This document shows, one piece after another, positions 33,680 to 46,009 of a DNA stretch of 64,000 nucleotides. Position numbers and translations under genes: made by a program. This DNA is from Paragonimus westermani (Eukaryota > Platyhelminthes > Trematoda > Plagiorchiida > Troglotrematidae): the NCBI GenBank assembly GCA_008508345.1, contig QNGE01001741.1, positions 64,603 through 128,602 of the forward strand, read 5' to 3'. Numbering within the stretch: the stretch's first letter is position 1; the number at the start of each line of letters is the position of its first letter. The notes beneath the pieces were generated by a model. The model made no database searches. It had not been told where the DNA came from and was given only the letters and a program-made list of their open reading frames with translations.

Positions 33680-36600
33680 ACACCTTTGGTTGAGGACACT
33701 GTCTGCTAAGACGAAGAACAGGAGTCAACTTCACTCGTGTTGGGAGTCTCTGAGTGTGTCGTTGCAACTTTTTCCTTTTTTTTCATCCTGCCTACATTTG
33801 TTTCTCTCCATTTTACACATCACTTTTCCCCCTCAGATTGTGGCACGTTTGTGGTGGTAGTTATTCTGTATTAATTATCTGATATAGTATATGAATATAA
33901 TATACATATATACCTACAAAACAACAGTGCAATTCACCTGATTAAAATTTGTTTAGGGATTTAAGAATGTATCAAAACATCAGCGACATTGTGAGACGAA
34001 TTCCAAGCAGACTGAAACTCAGGATATCCATCCAACGGCGTCTGTACTGTTAAGTACAGCTCTAGAAGAGCATTTCGGTACCAATTTTGTTTGTAACCAC
34101 TGGCCCATAAATAGGCAGAGGATAGGACTGATTAGATACTGCTTTGACACATCACTTCATCCCGCCACTCAGTCCCTCCCTTTGCTATCCAGACTAAAAT
34201 GTGATTGAAAAGAGTACGACACAACAGAATCACTCTGTGGGGAATTTACATCCAGATGATAAATGGTAGTCTAAAAGCGTTGGAAACCTTAGAAACGAAG
34301 AGGGTCGCAGATGACCGACAGTTGAAACTGCTCACTAATTTTGGCTATGATTGTCATCAGGACTATATAGTGAGCGTAATGGCGCTCGATGTGGCCCTTG
34401 GTGGTCATGTCTGACGAGGCGTTATTGATTAAAACAATAACCGATTAGCGTGCATTAAGATCAGGTTAAATCGAGGCAAAAATTAATTTCTCGAAAAGTA
34501 AAACTAAACGTAGGGGAAAATAACATTGAGGGCTGTACTGCCAGGAACTGACAAGGCACGATGAGCTTCATTCTTTTAACAGGGTATCTATATGTCTGTT
34601 CATAAACAGTATCCACGTTTCTATTTGGTCAAGCTGGCCACCCAGCGATCAAGCATGAAGTGGCGGGAACGCTAAGGGACAGGAAAGCGGAGGAAATACT
34701 ATGAACATGAGTTTGCGGAAATAAACAGACAATTAGTCCGGGTGCTCCGGTGGCGGTATCAGAGATAACTAAGTATGAGACATGGCCGAACTCATGCAGG
34801 CGTGCACACATTTAATAAGTCCTCGTTGCTGTGTTAACGTTACCCATAAAGTTAACGTGTGTAGTCTACAATTTAAATCAAGCAGAATTCCCGACTACTA
34901 ATGAGTAGTCCGTAATCTACTAAAACTTTTCGCTCAACTACATCACGTTCGCTGAAACAGAATCAGTTAGTTTGACACCACTTTTGACTTCGCAATTCAA
35001 AGACAATGACTATTGGTTTTAGGCACCTCACTTTCTCATTGAATTTAGGATCATTTATAGCTCAAGTGGAACTGAGGGTAAGTTAAATTTGCATGATGTA
35101 GTTCAACCCTATTATTGATATCCACGGCTTCATAAATCTATCACTTTGAAATCACAATGAGTAGTCGAGGATCTGGCTTCCCATGCAATGATTACCAACA
35201 ACATGTCACCACAGCTGTTACAACCAGATGGGATAGTTCAGCCGCAGTGCCATCTAGTTTCCTATCTTATATTCATAAAAAGCGAAGTTTAACTCCTGGT
35301 ACACCTAAAGGCACTATCAGTTAGATTAAATGGGTGTGAAATAAGAGTTTTGTAGGTCATTGCAGAAACACTAACTGAGCTCCACGCTAGCCTTACAATC
35401 TAAACTTATGGGTGTGTCCCCGAAACGTTTCAAAATATCACGGCTGAGAGTAGTGTTATCATGCAATATGCCAAGAGTTGAAAGTCTCCAATTATAAGTC
35501 ATTTAAGATGGGCAAAAAAGCTCGCGATGAACGAGGTCGGGCTCCAGTGAGTTGCAGGAATGCTGAATTAAGTGAAGAAACAACTGACGTTTAGCAATAG
35601 TTGTGGAAAAACAGCCGCTTTCGTCACGACTCTTAGGGCAATGGAGATTAGAGCATCTAAGGGCTAGTTTCTTTATTAAAGAATATGATATGGATTGAAT
35701 TCATCCAAGTCAAGTACCACCAGCTAAATTAATTTCCTTCCGAGGTGTACCTATGTACGATATATTCCAAGGCATGAACTGTGAATTTCGTATGTAATTC
35801 AGCAGCTCAGATTACGAGAAGGACTATATTTAAGGACAAGTGTATACGCTACTTTGCTGGTTGCCAGGCTGGTGCACACCACCGGAACATCGTAAACATT
35901 CACTGGATTGAACAGGCACAGAGTGAACGATGTTATTTCGATGGTTTAAGTTGTGATTCAGCGAGCCAAAATTATCGAGCAGTTTTAATGTTGGAACCTA
36001 TATCCTTACACTGCATCCACTTTCAGTTACCGCGATTTTTTGTGATGTGCCTAAGTCAATTTGTAGCGTAAAAGCTTCGTTTGCAACACTAGTGGGAAAT
36101 GGGTCTTTTTCATCGTACAGGTTGACTACAACAGCCATTACGCCAGGCATACCAGTGGCGGATTCTATACTTTAACACAAGGTAAGAGGACTCACTCTAC
36201 GAAGCTGAGGGTCTCAATCTAAGAAAAGATACGTCTAAAAGAGGAACATAGGTAGTTAGACCAGGTGCAATTCGACAACTATCGCCCACTCCGAAGAATT
36301 AGGATACGAAATCTTTCCAGTGCTCTAAGTCCCGCTTTTTAGAGAGCCGCTTTGTTAGGAGACACACAGACAGTAGTACGCAGTAATCAAATCGAGTACG
36401 GTGACGGCCTAACTCACTAGGGTAGGATTATACCGATCAAACATCCCTTTGTGGATGCTGCAAATAATGTGAGCTAAAATTATAAGATAAAAACTTTTGA
36501 GGACTTAAGTGCATTCATTAGTAGCGGAGTTGAAAACACTGGCCATTTACTTGAATTCGTCCAGTAACTGGAACAGTCTACCATCCATATGTTGTAAACG

Positions 36601-37650
36601 GGTTCGGGACTGCTACGAAATAATGAAAAGTAACATCACGAAGTCGATGAACACGCCCAGCTCGTACTTCAACGATTAAAGTTTAGAATCGCCTAATCCG
36701 GAAGTCAGTCCGATTGAGAAGCATCTTTGAACGGATTTCGTTTACTGCAAACAACTGCTGACCCAAAGCAGTGATCTGGAGCAAAATCTCTCTTAGATGA
36801 GTGGAAATGCAACCATTTTTGTGACAGCTGCGGGACGGTGCAACTAAGGAAAGTGAAATAATTTTATTTTTCAATCGGGCCACTTAGTTATCCTCGGCTC
36901 ATTAGACCTAAATGATAACGGGAATAAAAACAAACCTCAAATATATTCAGTATTAGTAACCAAATGAACGCTAATACTCACTGCATGATTCATCTCGAAA
37001 AACTAATTTCCTGTTCACTTGGAAATTTTCCAGTAGGTGAAGATGTTTGGGGTAAGCATTCAAAAATTTGAGAGTGAAAAAATCACCCATTCACTTGCGT
37101 GTTTGACTGAAGTCGTTCGCACTGTGGAAGAAGCGACTCCATTGACAGGTCTGTGCACTGGAAATGTACTCATGACCAGATCGATCGATTAAGCTTTTGA
37201 GGAAAACCGTTTTCAGTCCCAAAACTGACTGACATTACGGTCTGTTAGGTTGAGAGCCACAAAACTGGGTTATTTACTTGGTTCCTTAGTAATTCACTGC
37301 CGAATGCGGCCTGTACTTCTTCTGATAACAGTCCAGAACGGATTTGAACAATTCGACCGAACACAGAAATCGTGCCGTCAGTGTGTTAGAGATAACTGGA
37401 TAGACTAACTTGAGTTGTACAACATTAGTTGTTGTGAGTCCCTAATGAAGACATTCTGAAAAGTAGGGTGGACCATAAACATTCATTTGAGATTTGTTCG
37501 TCTTGTCCAAGGGTTGATAACTCGATGCCCCTTGGACCCAATTTATTCAGCCGGCACTCAAAACCTATAATCTCACGTAAGTTTTAAAAGGTTCTACTGT
37601 CGTGTTTAGCCTTAACAATTCGAATAACCTCCACCTAGTTCACTAGTCAT
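33680..37650. other. intergenic, no gene recognised
   Basis: No family-level similarity or repeat structure is visible. An AT-rich patch with TATA runs lies near 33880-33912. Frames at 34205, 35781 and 36683 look like chance frames. Confidence 0.4.
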
Positions 37651-37655
37651 GTAAG

Positions 37656-37880
37656 TCAATGCTGCGTGATGAACTGAATCTGCCACTCATGTAACGACTC
37701 GCATCCTGATACGCAATCCGCGTTCACACGTGCAGAAACACTCTTTGTACACGGAATATTGATCTTGACACGCACACAATTATCGTCAACCGGAATAATC
37801 ACAGCATAATAGCGTTCATACACACTCACACCGGCTGTGTTAGAGACCATTGGTTGGACAAACGTGACGCAGATGAGCAC
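37656..37880 (-). CDS. possible exon of unknown gene
   Basis: A minus-strand frame of 74 codons starts just inside a CTGTCTATAG acceptor-like sequence and ends in a stop. It is Val- and Cys-rich with no domain that I recognise. Only the frame length and acceptor support it, so it may well be chance. Confidence 0.12.
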   Translation of the reverse strand: MLICVTFVQPMVSNTAGVSVYERYYAVIIPVDDNCVRVKINIPCTKSVSARVNADCVSGCESLHEWQIQFITQH

Positions 37881-39170
37881 CCTATAGACAGGTCAAGCGT
37901 GCGTTTGGCTGTGCCAGCCAGACTGTAACCACTTATGCTTAACAGAAAATCTCTCCACAGTTTCTGTTATATAAATGTATGCTCACTATTACATGCATTT
38001 GTGATACCAGTAATCTTCAACCATAGTGCAAAAGTGCACTGCATAGGTCACTATGAAGCTTCGAGTGGTACGAATTCCACGTGAAAACTTAATATCACAG
38101 GTTTACTGGTGGTTAAACGAGTTTCGCCTGAAAAACTGAGAAGTCGTGGTGTTAAACAAGTGTCATCGGAAGTGCAACTTAAGTAAGGGAACCTTCTCAT
38201 CTTCAGCTCAACTTTGCAAGCACAGTTTAGGCACTAGGCTGGAAGGAGTTCAGTGGCTGCCGGAAGAAACAGCCATGCACTCTGGGAAGAAAATGAGCGT
38301 CTCGGAAGTTAACGATTCTAAACAGTTTCCAATTACGAAGGATGTATCACATTCTAACAACCTAAATTCACATCTTCCGAAGGGAATCGGGTGGTACACG
38401 TTGCCAATGGGCAAATCGATGTTTTCGGCATAAAACTGGCCTTACAATAATCCCAACATGTGAATTCGAACTACACTCGTTTTCATGAGTCCCGAGAGAT
38501 TGGATTGGCAGAATTTCAGATAGCAACAAATAATATAGGAAATCAGAGAACTAAGATGCCTCCCGCATCGTTGGCATTCCGATGCACAACATGGAGCCTA
38601 GGCTGCTGGGCATTCAGTTTGACGTTTAGGTGGACAAATGTTCAGAAGAATGCTTACTTGGAAATTAAGATGTAAGGCCATGATAAAAATTCTACATAGA
38701 TGGTTTAAAACTGCCAGGATTGTATAGGAGATCTTTTCTTCATTTGAGATCTATATAGAATTGGCAGTTTGAACGGAAAATGGATGCGATGTTCGGAAGC
38801 ACCGGGGTATGGGGCTTATAAGAACTGAAACACAAATGAAATACGCGATGAGCTGATTACGAATCTAGCTGGCCGATGCCCATTTACTTCACACTCGACC
38901 TCATCCGGCTTGTCGGTTAGAACTTGGAGGTTTTGCTTGACAAACAGAAACGAGTATCCCGTTAACTTGCCCCATTAACGCTACCAACCCCTGAATATTA
39001 TTTTGATAAAACACCTTCATTGACTAAAAATACAAGATTATGATCCGTTTTCCATTTGCTGACGTGATATTCGGACCCTACCTAGAAGACTCATTGATCT
39101 TCGTCCTAATCGAATCCCGTTGCAGTCACAGAACAATTGAGAGGATCAGATATGTAACCTGCCCATACTA
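37881..39170. other. intergenic, frames of uncertain meaning
   Basis: A 95-codon frame at 38146-38433 (+) is Ser/Asn/Lys-rich and unrecognised. Nothing else is supported. Confidence 0.35.
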
Positions 39171-39176
39171 ACCAAT

Positions 39177-39457
39177 GATTAATCGGGGACTCGGTCGACA
39201 AATTGGCATCACACACATTTGATCCTATCCTTAGCATTAGCATAGATGTTTCAGTGGGACTTACTTCAAAAGCACTAGAAGTGAGTTTCTCTCTCAATAG
39301 AACACATGAGTGGAGCGTACATTTGACTTGCATAGGATCGGAAGTTCAGTTCATGTTCTCAGGAGACAACCTTGATGACCAGTATGTCACTAACCCAAGA
39401 AAACTATCGTTTGTAGACCACGATGTTACGGTGGAAATCGCCCAATATTCAGACTGA
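39177..39457 (+). CDS. possible coding exon of unknown gene
   Basis: An open frame of about 93 codons ends in TGA at 39455. The predicted peptide alternates hydrophobic and polar residues in a beta-like way (for example LEVSFSLNRTHEWSVHLTC) and ends SFVDHDVTVEIAQYSD. No family is recognised and no clear acceptor precedes it. It lies 36 bases upstream of another candidate exon on the same strand. Confidence 0.2.
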
Positions 39458-39509
39458 TCAATAGTCAGGAGAGCCTGGGAAATTAATCGCGCACTTCTTT
39501 ATGTGCAGG

Positions 39510-39668
39510 TGACTGCTTCGAAGGGAAATATTCAGTCATGTCTACAGACTTCCAAAGCAATTTGCTTTCAAAACAAGCATTTAAAAACGCAAAGAGTAGT
39601 CGCCCTGACGCCTCTAAAAGATCGGACGTGAAAAATATACGTGGAACATATAACTCTGTTTTAATCAG
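39510..39668 (+). CDS. possible internal exon of unknown gene
   Basis: A pyrimidine-rich acceptor CTTCTTTATGTGCAG (ending 39509) and a donor-like ATCAG|GTACAG (39668/39669) bracket an open frame that contains the ATG at 39538. The peptide is basic and Ser/Lys-rich with no recognised domain. The two splice signals make it slightly better than a random frame. Confidence 0.22.
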
Positions 39669-39744
39669 GTACAGTCGTAACTGCTCAAGTCGGAAAATGC
39701 GGAGAAGGTCACCATTATTGCAATATTTCATGAAATTACACTAA

Positions 39745-40084
39745 TTGCCAGGTAGTAGTTGAGTGATGGAAAATCAGTGCTTACCCTAGGAGAATCGATA
39801 GTGAATGACCATTACAAAGGGTTCACCAAATTTCGGTGGTGCAATCTTACGTGAGTCGGTAGTGTACCAAATATTTTTCATTCGAATTCTGTTATCACGC
39901 CACCACAACTAGAAATGCGCCGCATGAAAGCCCAAGTGTAACTTTTTGTAGCTAAATATTTTTGTTAACAGATAAGAGGAAGCTTTACAGTCGGAAGTGA
40001 AATGTCATCAATAGGAGTCATTTCAAGTCGACTACAAATCGTTTTCAGAAGTATCCACCCCCATTGCCCTTTCAGCTACGGCTA
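39745..40084. other. intergenic, no feature recognised
   Basis: About 340 bases between the last candidate exon and the SINE copy, with nothing recognisable. Confidence 0.4.
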
Positions 40085-40550
40085 GCGGCATCCGATTCGG
40101 ATTAGCCTGTCACAGTGACCGAAACCAAAGGACGCCTATGCTTAATCATCACTGCAATTGGCTTGCGCTGAACCACTTGCAGTTCCATCCACACACCATA
40201 TATCCAGTGTAAACCCGAAGGAATAAGACCGGGATATGTGCCAGTGGGGTCTTTCTGCCCGGCCGGCCCATGCTGGTTAGCCAGCTGATTGGTTAATAAG
40301 GAACGGAAACTCATCTCTCGGAAACTAAACAGAGAGAGACTGCAATGACGAGATCTAAAATAAGGAGAAAGATTTGTGAGGTGTAACACAAGAAGCGTTG
40401 CAGTATGGGAGTGCAGGTTAGTGCATCCCAGAGGAGATAACGATGAAAAACGAAGTATAGAGTGAACTAGGAAAAGCCAGCTAGACCATTCATCGTACAG
40501 TACACCAACAAAGCTGAAGGAAAGAATGGATAGAAAAACACAGACACTCA
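40085..40550 (-). mobile_element. 5'-truncated copy of the 624-bp SINE
   Basis: This segment aligns over its whole length to 41253-41718 at an offset of about 1168 bases with scattered substitutions. It lacks the tRNA-like head present in the full copy, which would lie on its high-coordinate side. Truncation at the 5' end is what target-primed reverse transcription produces. It lies beside the 3' end of the minus-strand LINE. The 149-codon open frame across it is not a gene. Confidence 0.85.
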
Positions 40551-40589
40551 AGTTTCTAAAAAGAGCGGATTAATTGTCAACCATCAGGC

Positions 40590-43500
40590 TGTTGGCCGAT
40601 GCAGTCGTTAACAGGAGTAGAATGGATATGCTTATATGACCTACCTGAGCCTAACGTACTCGTCGCCTCTTCACCGACGGTGTACTGTGAGTACGCTGGT
40701 GACCTACTAACCCTAAACGGCCAGCGCATTCGCGGCCGCACACATCGCAACGTCATATAGTCACGTCACCGCGACCTATGACACCGATGGTTTCCTTGCG
40801 TACCGCACGCCTCCGCTCGCGGCCACGCAATAACTGCTTGCTGAACCTTCGCCCGCCCGCCCAGACCGTATTCCTCCAGGCCGTCCGGTTCAACGCCAAA
40901 TCTTCCCAACATCTAAAATCAATGTTACAACGAGAAACACTTACCTGAACAACATCCTGGTACTTCCGGTTCTGGCCACTGGGATTTCGCTTACCTGACT
41001 TCACTTGTCCGTACAGTAACCGCTTCGGGATACGGTCATCGCCCATCCGACGGACGTGACCGAACCAACGGAGCTGGTTCAGCATCAAAATGGCTTCCAT
41101 CTCGTCCATGTCCAATAGCCGCACTACCTCATTGTTCGGAATCATGTCCGACCACCGAATACTCAAGATGCGTCTCTGACACTGCACATGGAAGCGGCTC
41201 AGATAGCTCATGTTCCGCTGATACAATGTCCACGTCTCACTTGTCATGGTTGGCGGCATCCGATTCGGATTAGCCTGTCACAGTGACCGAAGCCAAAGGA
41301 CGCCTGCGCTTATATATCACTGCAACTGGCTTGCGCTGCACCAATTGCAGTTCCACCAACACACCACATATCCAGTGTAAACCAGAAGGAATAAGACTGG
41401 GAGGTGTACCAGTGGGGCCTTTGTGTCCAGCCGGCCAATGTTGGTTAGCCACTTGATTGGTTAATAAGGAAAGGAAACCCCTATCTATCGGAAACTAAAC
41501 AGAGAGAGACTATAATGACGAGATCTACACTGAGAAGAAAGAGTTTTGAAGTGTAATACAAGAATCATTGCAGTATAGGAGTGCAGGTTAGTGCATGCCA
41601 AGGAAGATAGGGTTGAAAAAGAGAATTCTCATTGGACTATGAAAAGCCAGACAGACCATTCATCATACAATACACCAACAAATTCGAAGAAAGGAATGTA
41701 TAGAAGACCACAGCCACTCACGCACATGCATCTGCTTTTGGTTTGGCTGCTCCCCTTTGGCCAATCTGACAAGGTTGAACCCGCAAGGACCGTAGTCACA
41801 GCCAGCACAGCCCTCCGGATCAAAACAGCACGCAAGCCTGACCACCACGCCAAAGTAGCAGAAAGGGTCAGGTCTCACTGTCATACAGCAGTATAGACAC
41901 CACCACTGGGCGGTAGACACACAGCGTGGTGGCCATCTTCAGGCTACGATTCTTCCAGACACGCCTTTCAAGGCGTTCGAAAGTAGCACTAGTCTTCGCC
42001 ACACGCGCTGTCAGCCCGCAGTCCACGGAAAAATCTGTCGACAAGTTGCTACCCAAGTAGCAAAAATCCACGCAGCTATTCACAGTGACTCCAACGATGC
42101 GAATTTGGGGTGGAGGAACACAAGCAGCACTTCCACCAGGAGAAGGCTAGAAGAACGAAAACGTCTTGCCTGTGTTGATGTCCAGTCCAAACCTCGATGC
42201 TGCCGAAGCGAAGGCTGCAGCCAGACGTTGCAGTTCTCCTTCACTGTGTGCCAGCAATGCTCTGTCATCTGCGAACAGAAGCATGTGCATCGTTGGGGTC
42301 TGTAGCCAGGTTGGGGCTCCGAAACGTCGGATATTCAACAGAGGCCCGTTCGTCCGGTACTCCACCTCAACACCATCCTCTCCAGAGTTCTAAAAGGCAA
42401 CTGTTACCATGACAGTCAAATATAAGCTAAATAGAACTGGGGCTAGAACACAACCCTACTTCACGCCAGTGAAGATGTCAAAATCACCAGAGGTTGATCC
42501 ATACGATTGCACCTTCCCCTTCATGCCTACATGCAACAATCTAACCATATTGACGAGCTTACCTGGACATCCAAACTTACCAAGCACCGTCCACAGCGCC
42601 TTGCGGCTCACGGAATCGAAGGCCTTGGTGAAGTCCACGAACAAGGCATACGGGGGTTGGTTCCATTCCCGACACTTCTCCTGAAGCTGTCGAACAGCAA
42701 ACACCAGGTCGATAGTACTCCGACTCGCCCGGAATCTACACTGCTCCTTGGGCATTCAGTCAGTTCAGGAGGATTCTGGCAAGTACCTTGCCTGCACAGC
42801 TCAACAGGCTGATACCTCGGTAGCTGTCGGCACACTGCTTGCTACCCTTACTTTTGAACAAGGGTACAATAAGGACGTCCTTGAAGTCTTGCGGCATCGC
42901 CTCGTGCTTCCAAATAAAGTGAACTAGCTGGAGCAGAGCGCGTTCCAACGCCGGCCCTCTATTCTTCAGGATCTCACCTGGCAGCCCATCCTCGCCTGCA
43001 GCTTTCCCGTTGCGCAGTTGACCAATCGCCTTCTGCAACTCCAGCAAGTCTGGGGCGACAGCAAGCGAAGATTTGACGTCCTGTTGAGGAAGGCTGTTCA
43101 CAGTCATTCACTCAATTGTAGCATGGCGGTTTAGCAGGCTGTCGAAGTGTTTGCGCAATATTCTCATGATGTCCTCCGGCTGGGTGCAGGAATAGCCGGT
43201 GTCCACGTCTACCAGTGCCTTAGTAGACTGGATAGATGGACCGAAGATCGCCTTAAGCGAACCGTAGAACTCCTTGTGTTGCCGGCGATCTACGAAACTC
43301 TGTATGCGTTCGTCCTGTTTTACTCCACCAGTTGTCCTTAATTCCGCGAACACGCTCGGCCAGTTGACGGCGGATACTCCGGAACCTAGCCTTCTTCGCT
43401 CCATTGGTCGGGTCCATTGTGGATGTGGCGAGCGCGGCGTTCTTCTCTCGTACCAACTTGGAGATAACCACGCTGTTTTCATCGAACCAGTCCCAGCGTT

Positions 43501-44780
43501 TCTTGCACTTCACACCGATCGTCTCAGTAACTGCTGCCGTAATCTGTTTCTTGAGTTGTTGCCACATACCCTCGGGGTTAGTGGATACAGGAGCGTTTTG
43601 CAGACGGGCGACGACTGTACGTTGAAAGGCAGTCTTCGTCTCCCAGTTCTCCAGCTGTCTGATATCCAACTTCTGCCGTTGTCCGGAAGATCTACAATAA
43701 ACAGGCTTACATATATGAATAAACAATTTGGTCCTGACCAGCCCGTGATCCGTGCTACATTCAGCGCCGCGCTGCCGCACAATCACGTAGTCAAGCAAAT
43801 GATGGTGACCGCTTCGTGGATGAGTCCACGTCGTGATGTCGCTCGCACTCAGCTGTAATCGGGTGTTCGTGATAGCCAGCTCGTAAGTAGCACACAAGTG
43901 CAGCAGACGATCACCGTTCGCGTTGACTAAACCAATGCCGTAGGGTCCGAGGACTCCCGGCCAAGCTAACGAGTCGCACCCAACTTGAGCGCTCAAGTGG
44001 CCCGGAACAAACAGTCGGTCACTCACCGGCGCCGACCGGAATGTGACGGACAGCTGATTATAGAACTGGTCCTGTGTATCATCAGTGTGACACATATTTA
44101 GACCATAAACACTAATAAATGTAGCACACTTACCTCGACCGAGTCGCAGGCGCATCGACACCATTCGAGGGCTGATGCCATGCGGTTCGCCTATCATCAA
44201 AGCATTGCTGCGATCAACAGCTGCAAAACAGACACCATGCTTCCGAACACTGTCTGCCGGGTAACCTATCCAGTAGAACGTGTACCCAGCAACTGCTTCC
44301 CGCAACTTACCCTGGTCGGCAAACCTTGTCCCACTCAAGGCTGCTACCTCTATTCCATATCGACGCAGTTGCAGCGCGATCAGGGCGGTGCGTCGTTCGG
44401 TCGTTCTGTGGCGCTGCATCGATCCAGCAGCGAGCGCACGTTCACGTCTCAATCGTAAGCGTCTTGCGTCCACGGGCCTGTCTCAAGTCGGTCTTCTGGG
44501 CACTGAAACCTAATTGAGCATTATCTGCTCGGGGGTTCATGGTCGAGGGGAAGTTTGAGGATGAGTGTCTGGCAGTAGCATATTTTCGCCTATCCACCCT
44601 GCCATGTACAGCAGTTAGGGCGACCCGGTTTATCCTGTGCGACGGCCGATGCAGTATGGTGTTTACTTTATTTTCTATGATCATTGTTTGTATGGGCTTC
44701 GGATACTGCCAGAACACACAGACCTGTACAGGAGAACGATTAGGGCCCTCAACCAAAGCCTTTGGCTAAAAAGCCAGTAC
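40590..44780 (-). pseudogene. decayed non-LTR retrotransposon (LINE) with nested SINE
   Basis: The LINE is read from high to low coordinates. A 406-codon frame (44473-43253) carries an APE-type endonuclease. Reverse transcriptase pieces follow at 43482-42456: LRNGKAAGEDGLPGEILK, DSYRGISLL, and a KAFDSVSR segment. The FADD box is at 42275-42264, a post-RT YLGS region at about 42075-41872, and after an interruption the C-terminal LRWFGHVRRM block is at 41245-40753. It is dead: TGA at 43110-43108 between two halves of one frame, a frameshift near 42757, and TAG replacing the Gln of the VKQGC motif at 42455-42453. In the endonuclease the usual GDFNARVG motif reads GHLSAQVG, losing the catalytic Asp and Asn. 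A nested SINE splits it at 41248-41871. Confidence 0.88.
41248..41871 (-). mobile_element. full-length tRNA-derived SINE inserted in the LINE
   Basis: The 624-bp insert separates two adjacent LINE codons (SET and SETW) and is flanked by GTCTCACTTGTCAT (41234-41247) and GTCTCACTGTCAT (41872-41884). This is a 13-bp target-site duplication with one extra T. On the minus strand the head has an A box (TGGCGTGGTGGTCAGG, 41852-41837) and a B box (GGGTTCAACCTT, 41782-41771). The long body after the head matches 40085-40550. The insertion postdates the LINE. The transposition machinery must come from another LINE, since the element has no protein of its own. Confidence 0.88.
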
Positions 44781-44995
44781 CGCAAGACAGCAGGTGACTC
44801 ACACACATACACACACACGCAGACGCTACAGCATCAACCACATAGGAGAGGATCGACAGCCATATCAGAAGAGATCCGGCACACACTCACAGGAACAGTA
44901 ATACTGTACAGACGATCCTAGCAGACAGACACAGTCTAGGCAAAAACAAGCATCTTGTCCAACGAAGTCACAACACTCGGTCACCACGCACAACG

Positions 44996-45150
44996 AACGC
45001 ATCTGCTTTTTGTCTGGCTGCTCCCCTTTGGCCAATCTGACAAGGATGAACCTGCAATGACCGAAGTCCCAGTCAGCACAGCCCTCCGGATCAAAACAAC
45101 ACGCAAGCCTGACCACGACGCCAAGGTAGCAGAAAAGGTCAGCTACACTT
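44996..45150 (-). mobile_element. SINE head, related to the 624-bp SINE but with a different body
   Basis: 45146-44996 matches the tRNA-like head of the SINE at 41871-41725 closely, including both promoter boxes. Past AAGCAGATGC the match ends abruptly, and the following sequence towards 44780 is unrelated to the body of the other copies. It may be a different SINE subfamily sharing the head, or a chimeric insertion at the 5' edge of the LINE. Confidence 0.7.
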
Positions 45151-45240
45151 ACAAACAGACCGACATAGTTCACTTCTTGGTACGCACAGAGACCAGGAAA
45201 CATGCAAAATGTCTGGATTTTGTGGAAACCTACTCTTAAT

Positions 45241-45658
45241 CCTGTTTTACACTGTCCAGCCGATAATTGTAACTTAGCTATCAGTGCGTACTTAGTGACT
45301 TATCACATTAGTTGTCCACGTGACCGCATCATAGGTTAACATGTTAACTCAGAAAGATGAGTTCCACCCCACAAGACTACAACATTAGTTGCTGCATGTT
45401 AGTAGATGAATTCCTGTTTATCGATTGACCCAACACTGCTACTACACTTCGGTTGACCATGAACGCCTAATTTGTCAGTTGACATCGCAACATGACATCG
45501 GCTATCTAGCTGTAGTTTTCAAGGTCAAGCACGCAATGATATTATCTAATCGATATAGCGATGTCTGATTAACGATCAATCACCGACTCATATGAATGAT
45601 CGAACTTGATTCTACTTTCACACAACTTCGACAAGTATCTGTTGAGCGGTGAAATTCT
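45241..45658. other. intergenic upstream of a small membrane-protein ORF
   Basis: Nothing recognised. The promoter of the following ORF, if the ORF is real, would lie here. Confidence 0.35.
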
Positions 45659-46009
45659 ATGAGCAAAATGCGCTGTGATGCTGCAGGTCCTATAACGTTG
45701 CTGATTTGTTGCCTAATGTTATGTGGAATACTGTTTGTGACTGCCGGCTGGTTCGTTCCCAACACATACAGCTTGAATTCCAGTTTGCCAGCAACAGTGA
45801 ATGAGGCGAACATCTACAGGTACGAGCGTGTGGAATCTGGCAAGGCTGTGAGCACCGTGATCGGAATGGTTTGTTTACTGTTTGCTGATGTCGGACTATT
45901 GATTATGTTGGTAAATGTGGTGACTAAATGTGGTTGCACCCAAAAGCATCTACCGGATCACGAGTCAAATGAGAGAGTTCCAGTGCTACCATCCCCGAAG
46001 CAACGTTAA
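45659..46009 (+). CDS. two-pass membrane protein, possibly TMEM74-like
   Basis: This single open frame encodes 116 aa, with ATG at 45659 and TAA at 46007-46009. A hydrophobic segment at about residues 11-32 (ITLLICCLMLCGILFVTAG) is followed by a short polar loop with WFVPNTY and a RYERVESG stretch. A second hydrophobic segment lies at about 66-88, followed by a Cys- and Pro-containing hydrophilic tail. The VPN loop followed by an Arg/Glu-rich stretch and the second segment recalls the C-terminal two-pass region of TMEM74/TMEM74B, small endosomal-lysosomal proteins. The similarity is by pattern only. A spliced upstream exon is possible. This is the best gene candidate between Nck and Sec24. 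Confidence 0.45.
   Translation: MSKMRCDAAGPITLLICCLMLCGILFVTAGWFVPNTYSLNSSLPATVNEANIYRYERVESGKAVSTVIGMVCLLFADVGLLIMLVNVVTKCGCTQKHLPDHESNERVPVLPSPKQR

Noticed and set aside
40102..40551. 149-codon minus-strand frame
   Set aside because: It lies wholly within a SINE copy, and the sibling copy at 41.3-41.7 kb breaks the frame.
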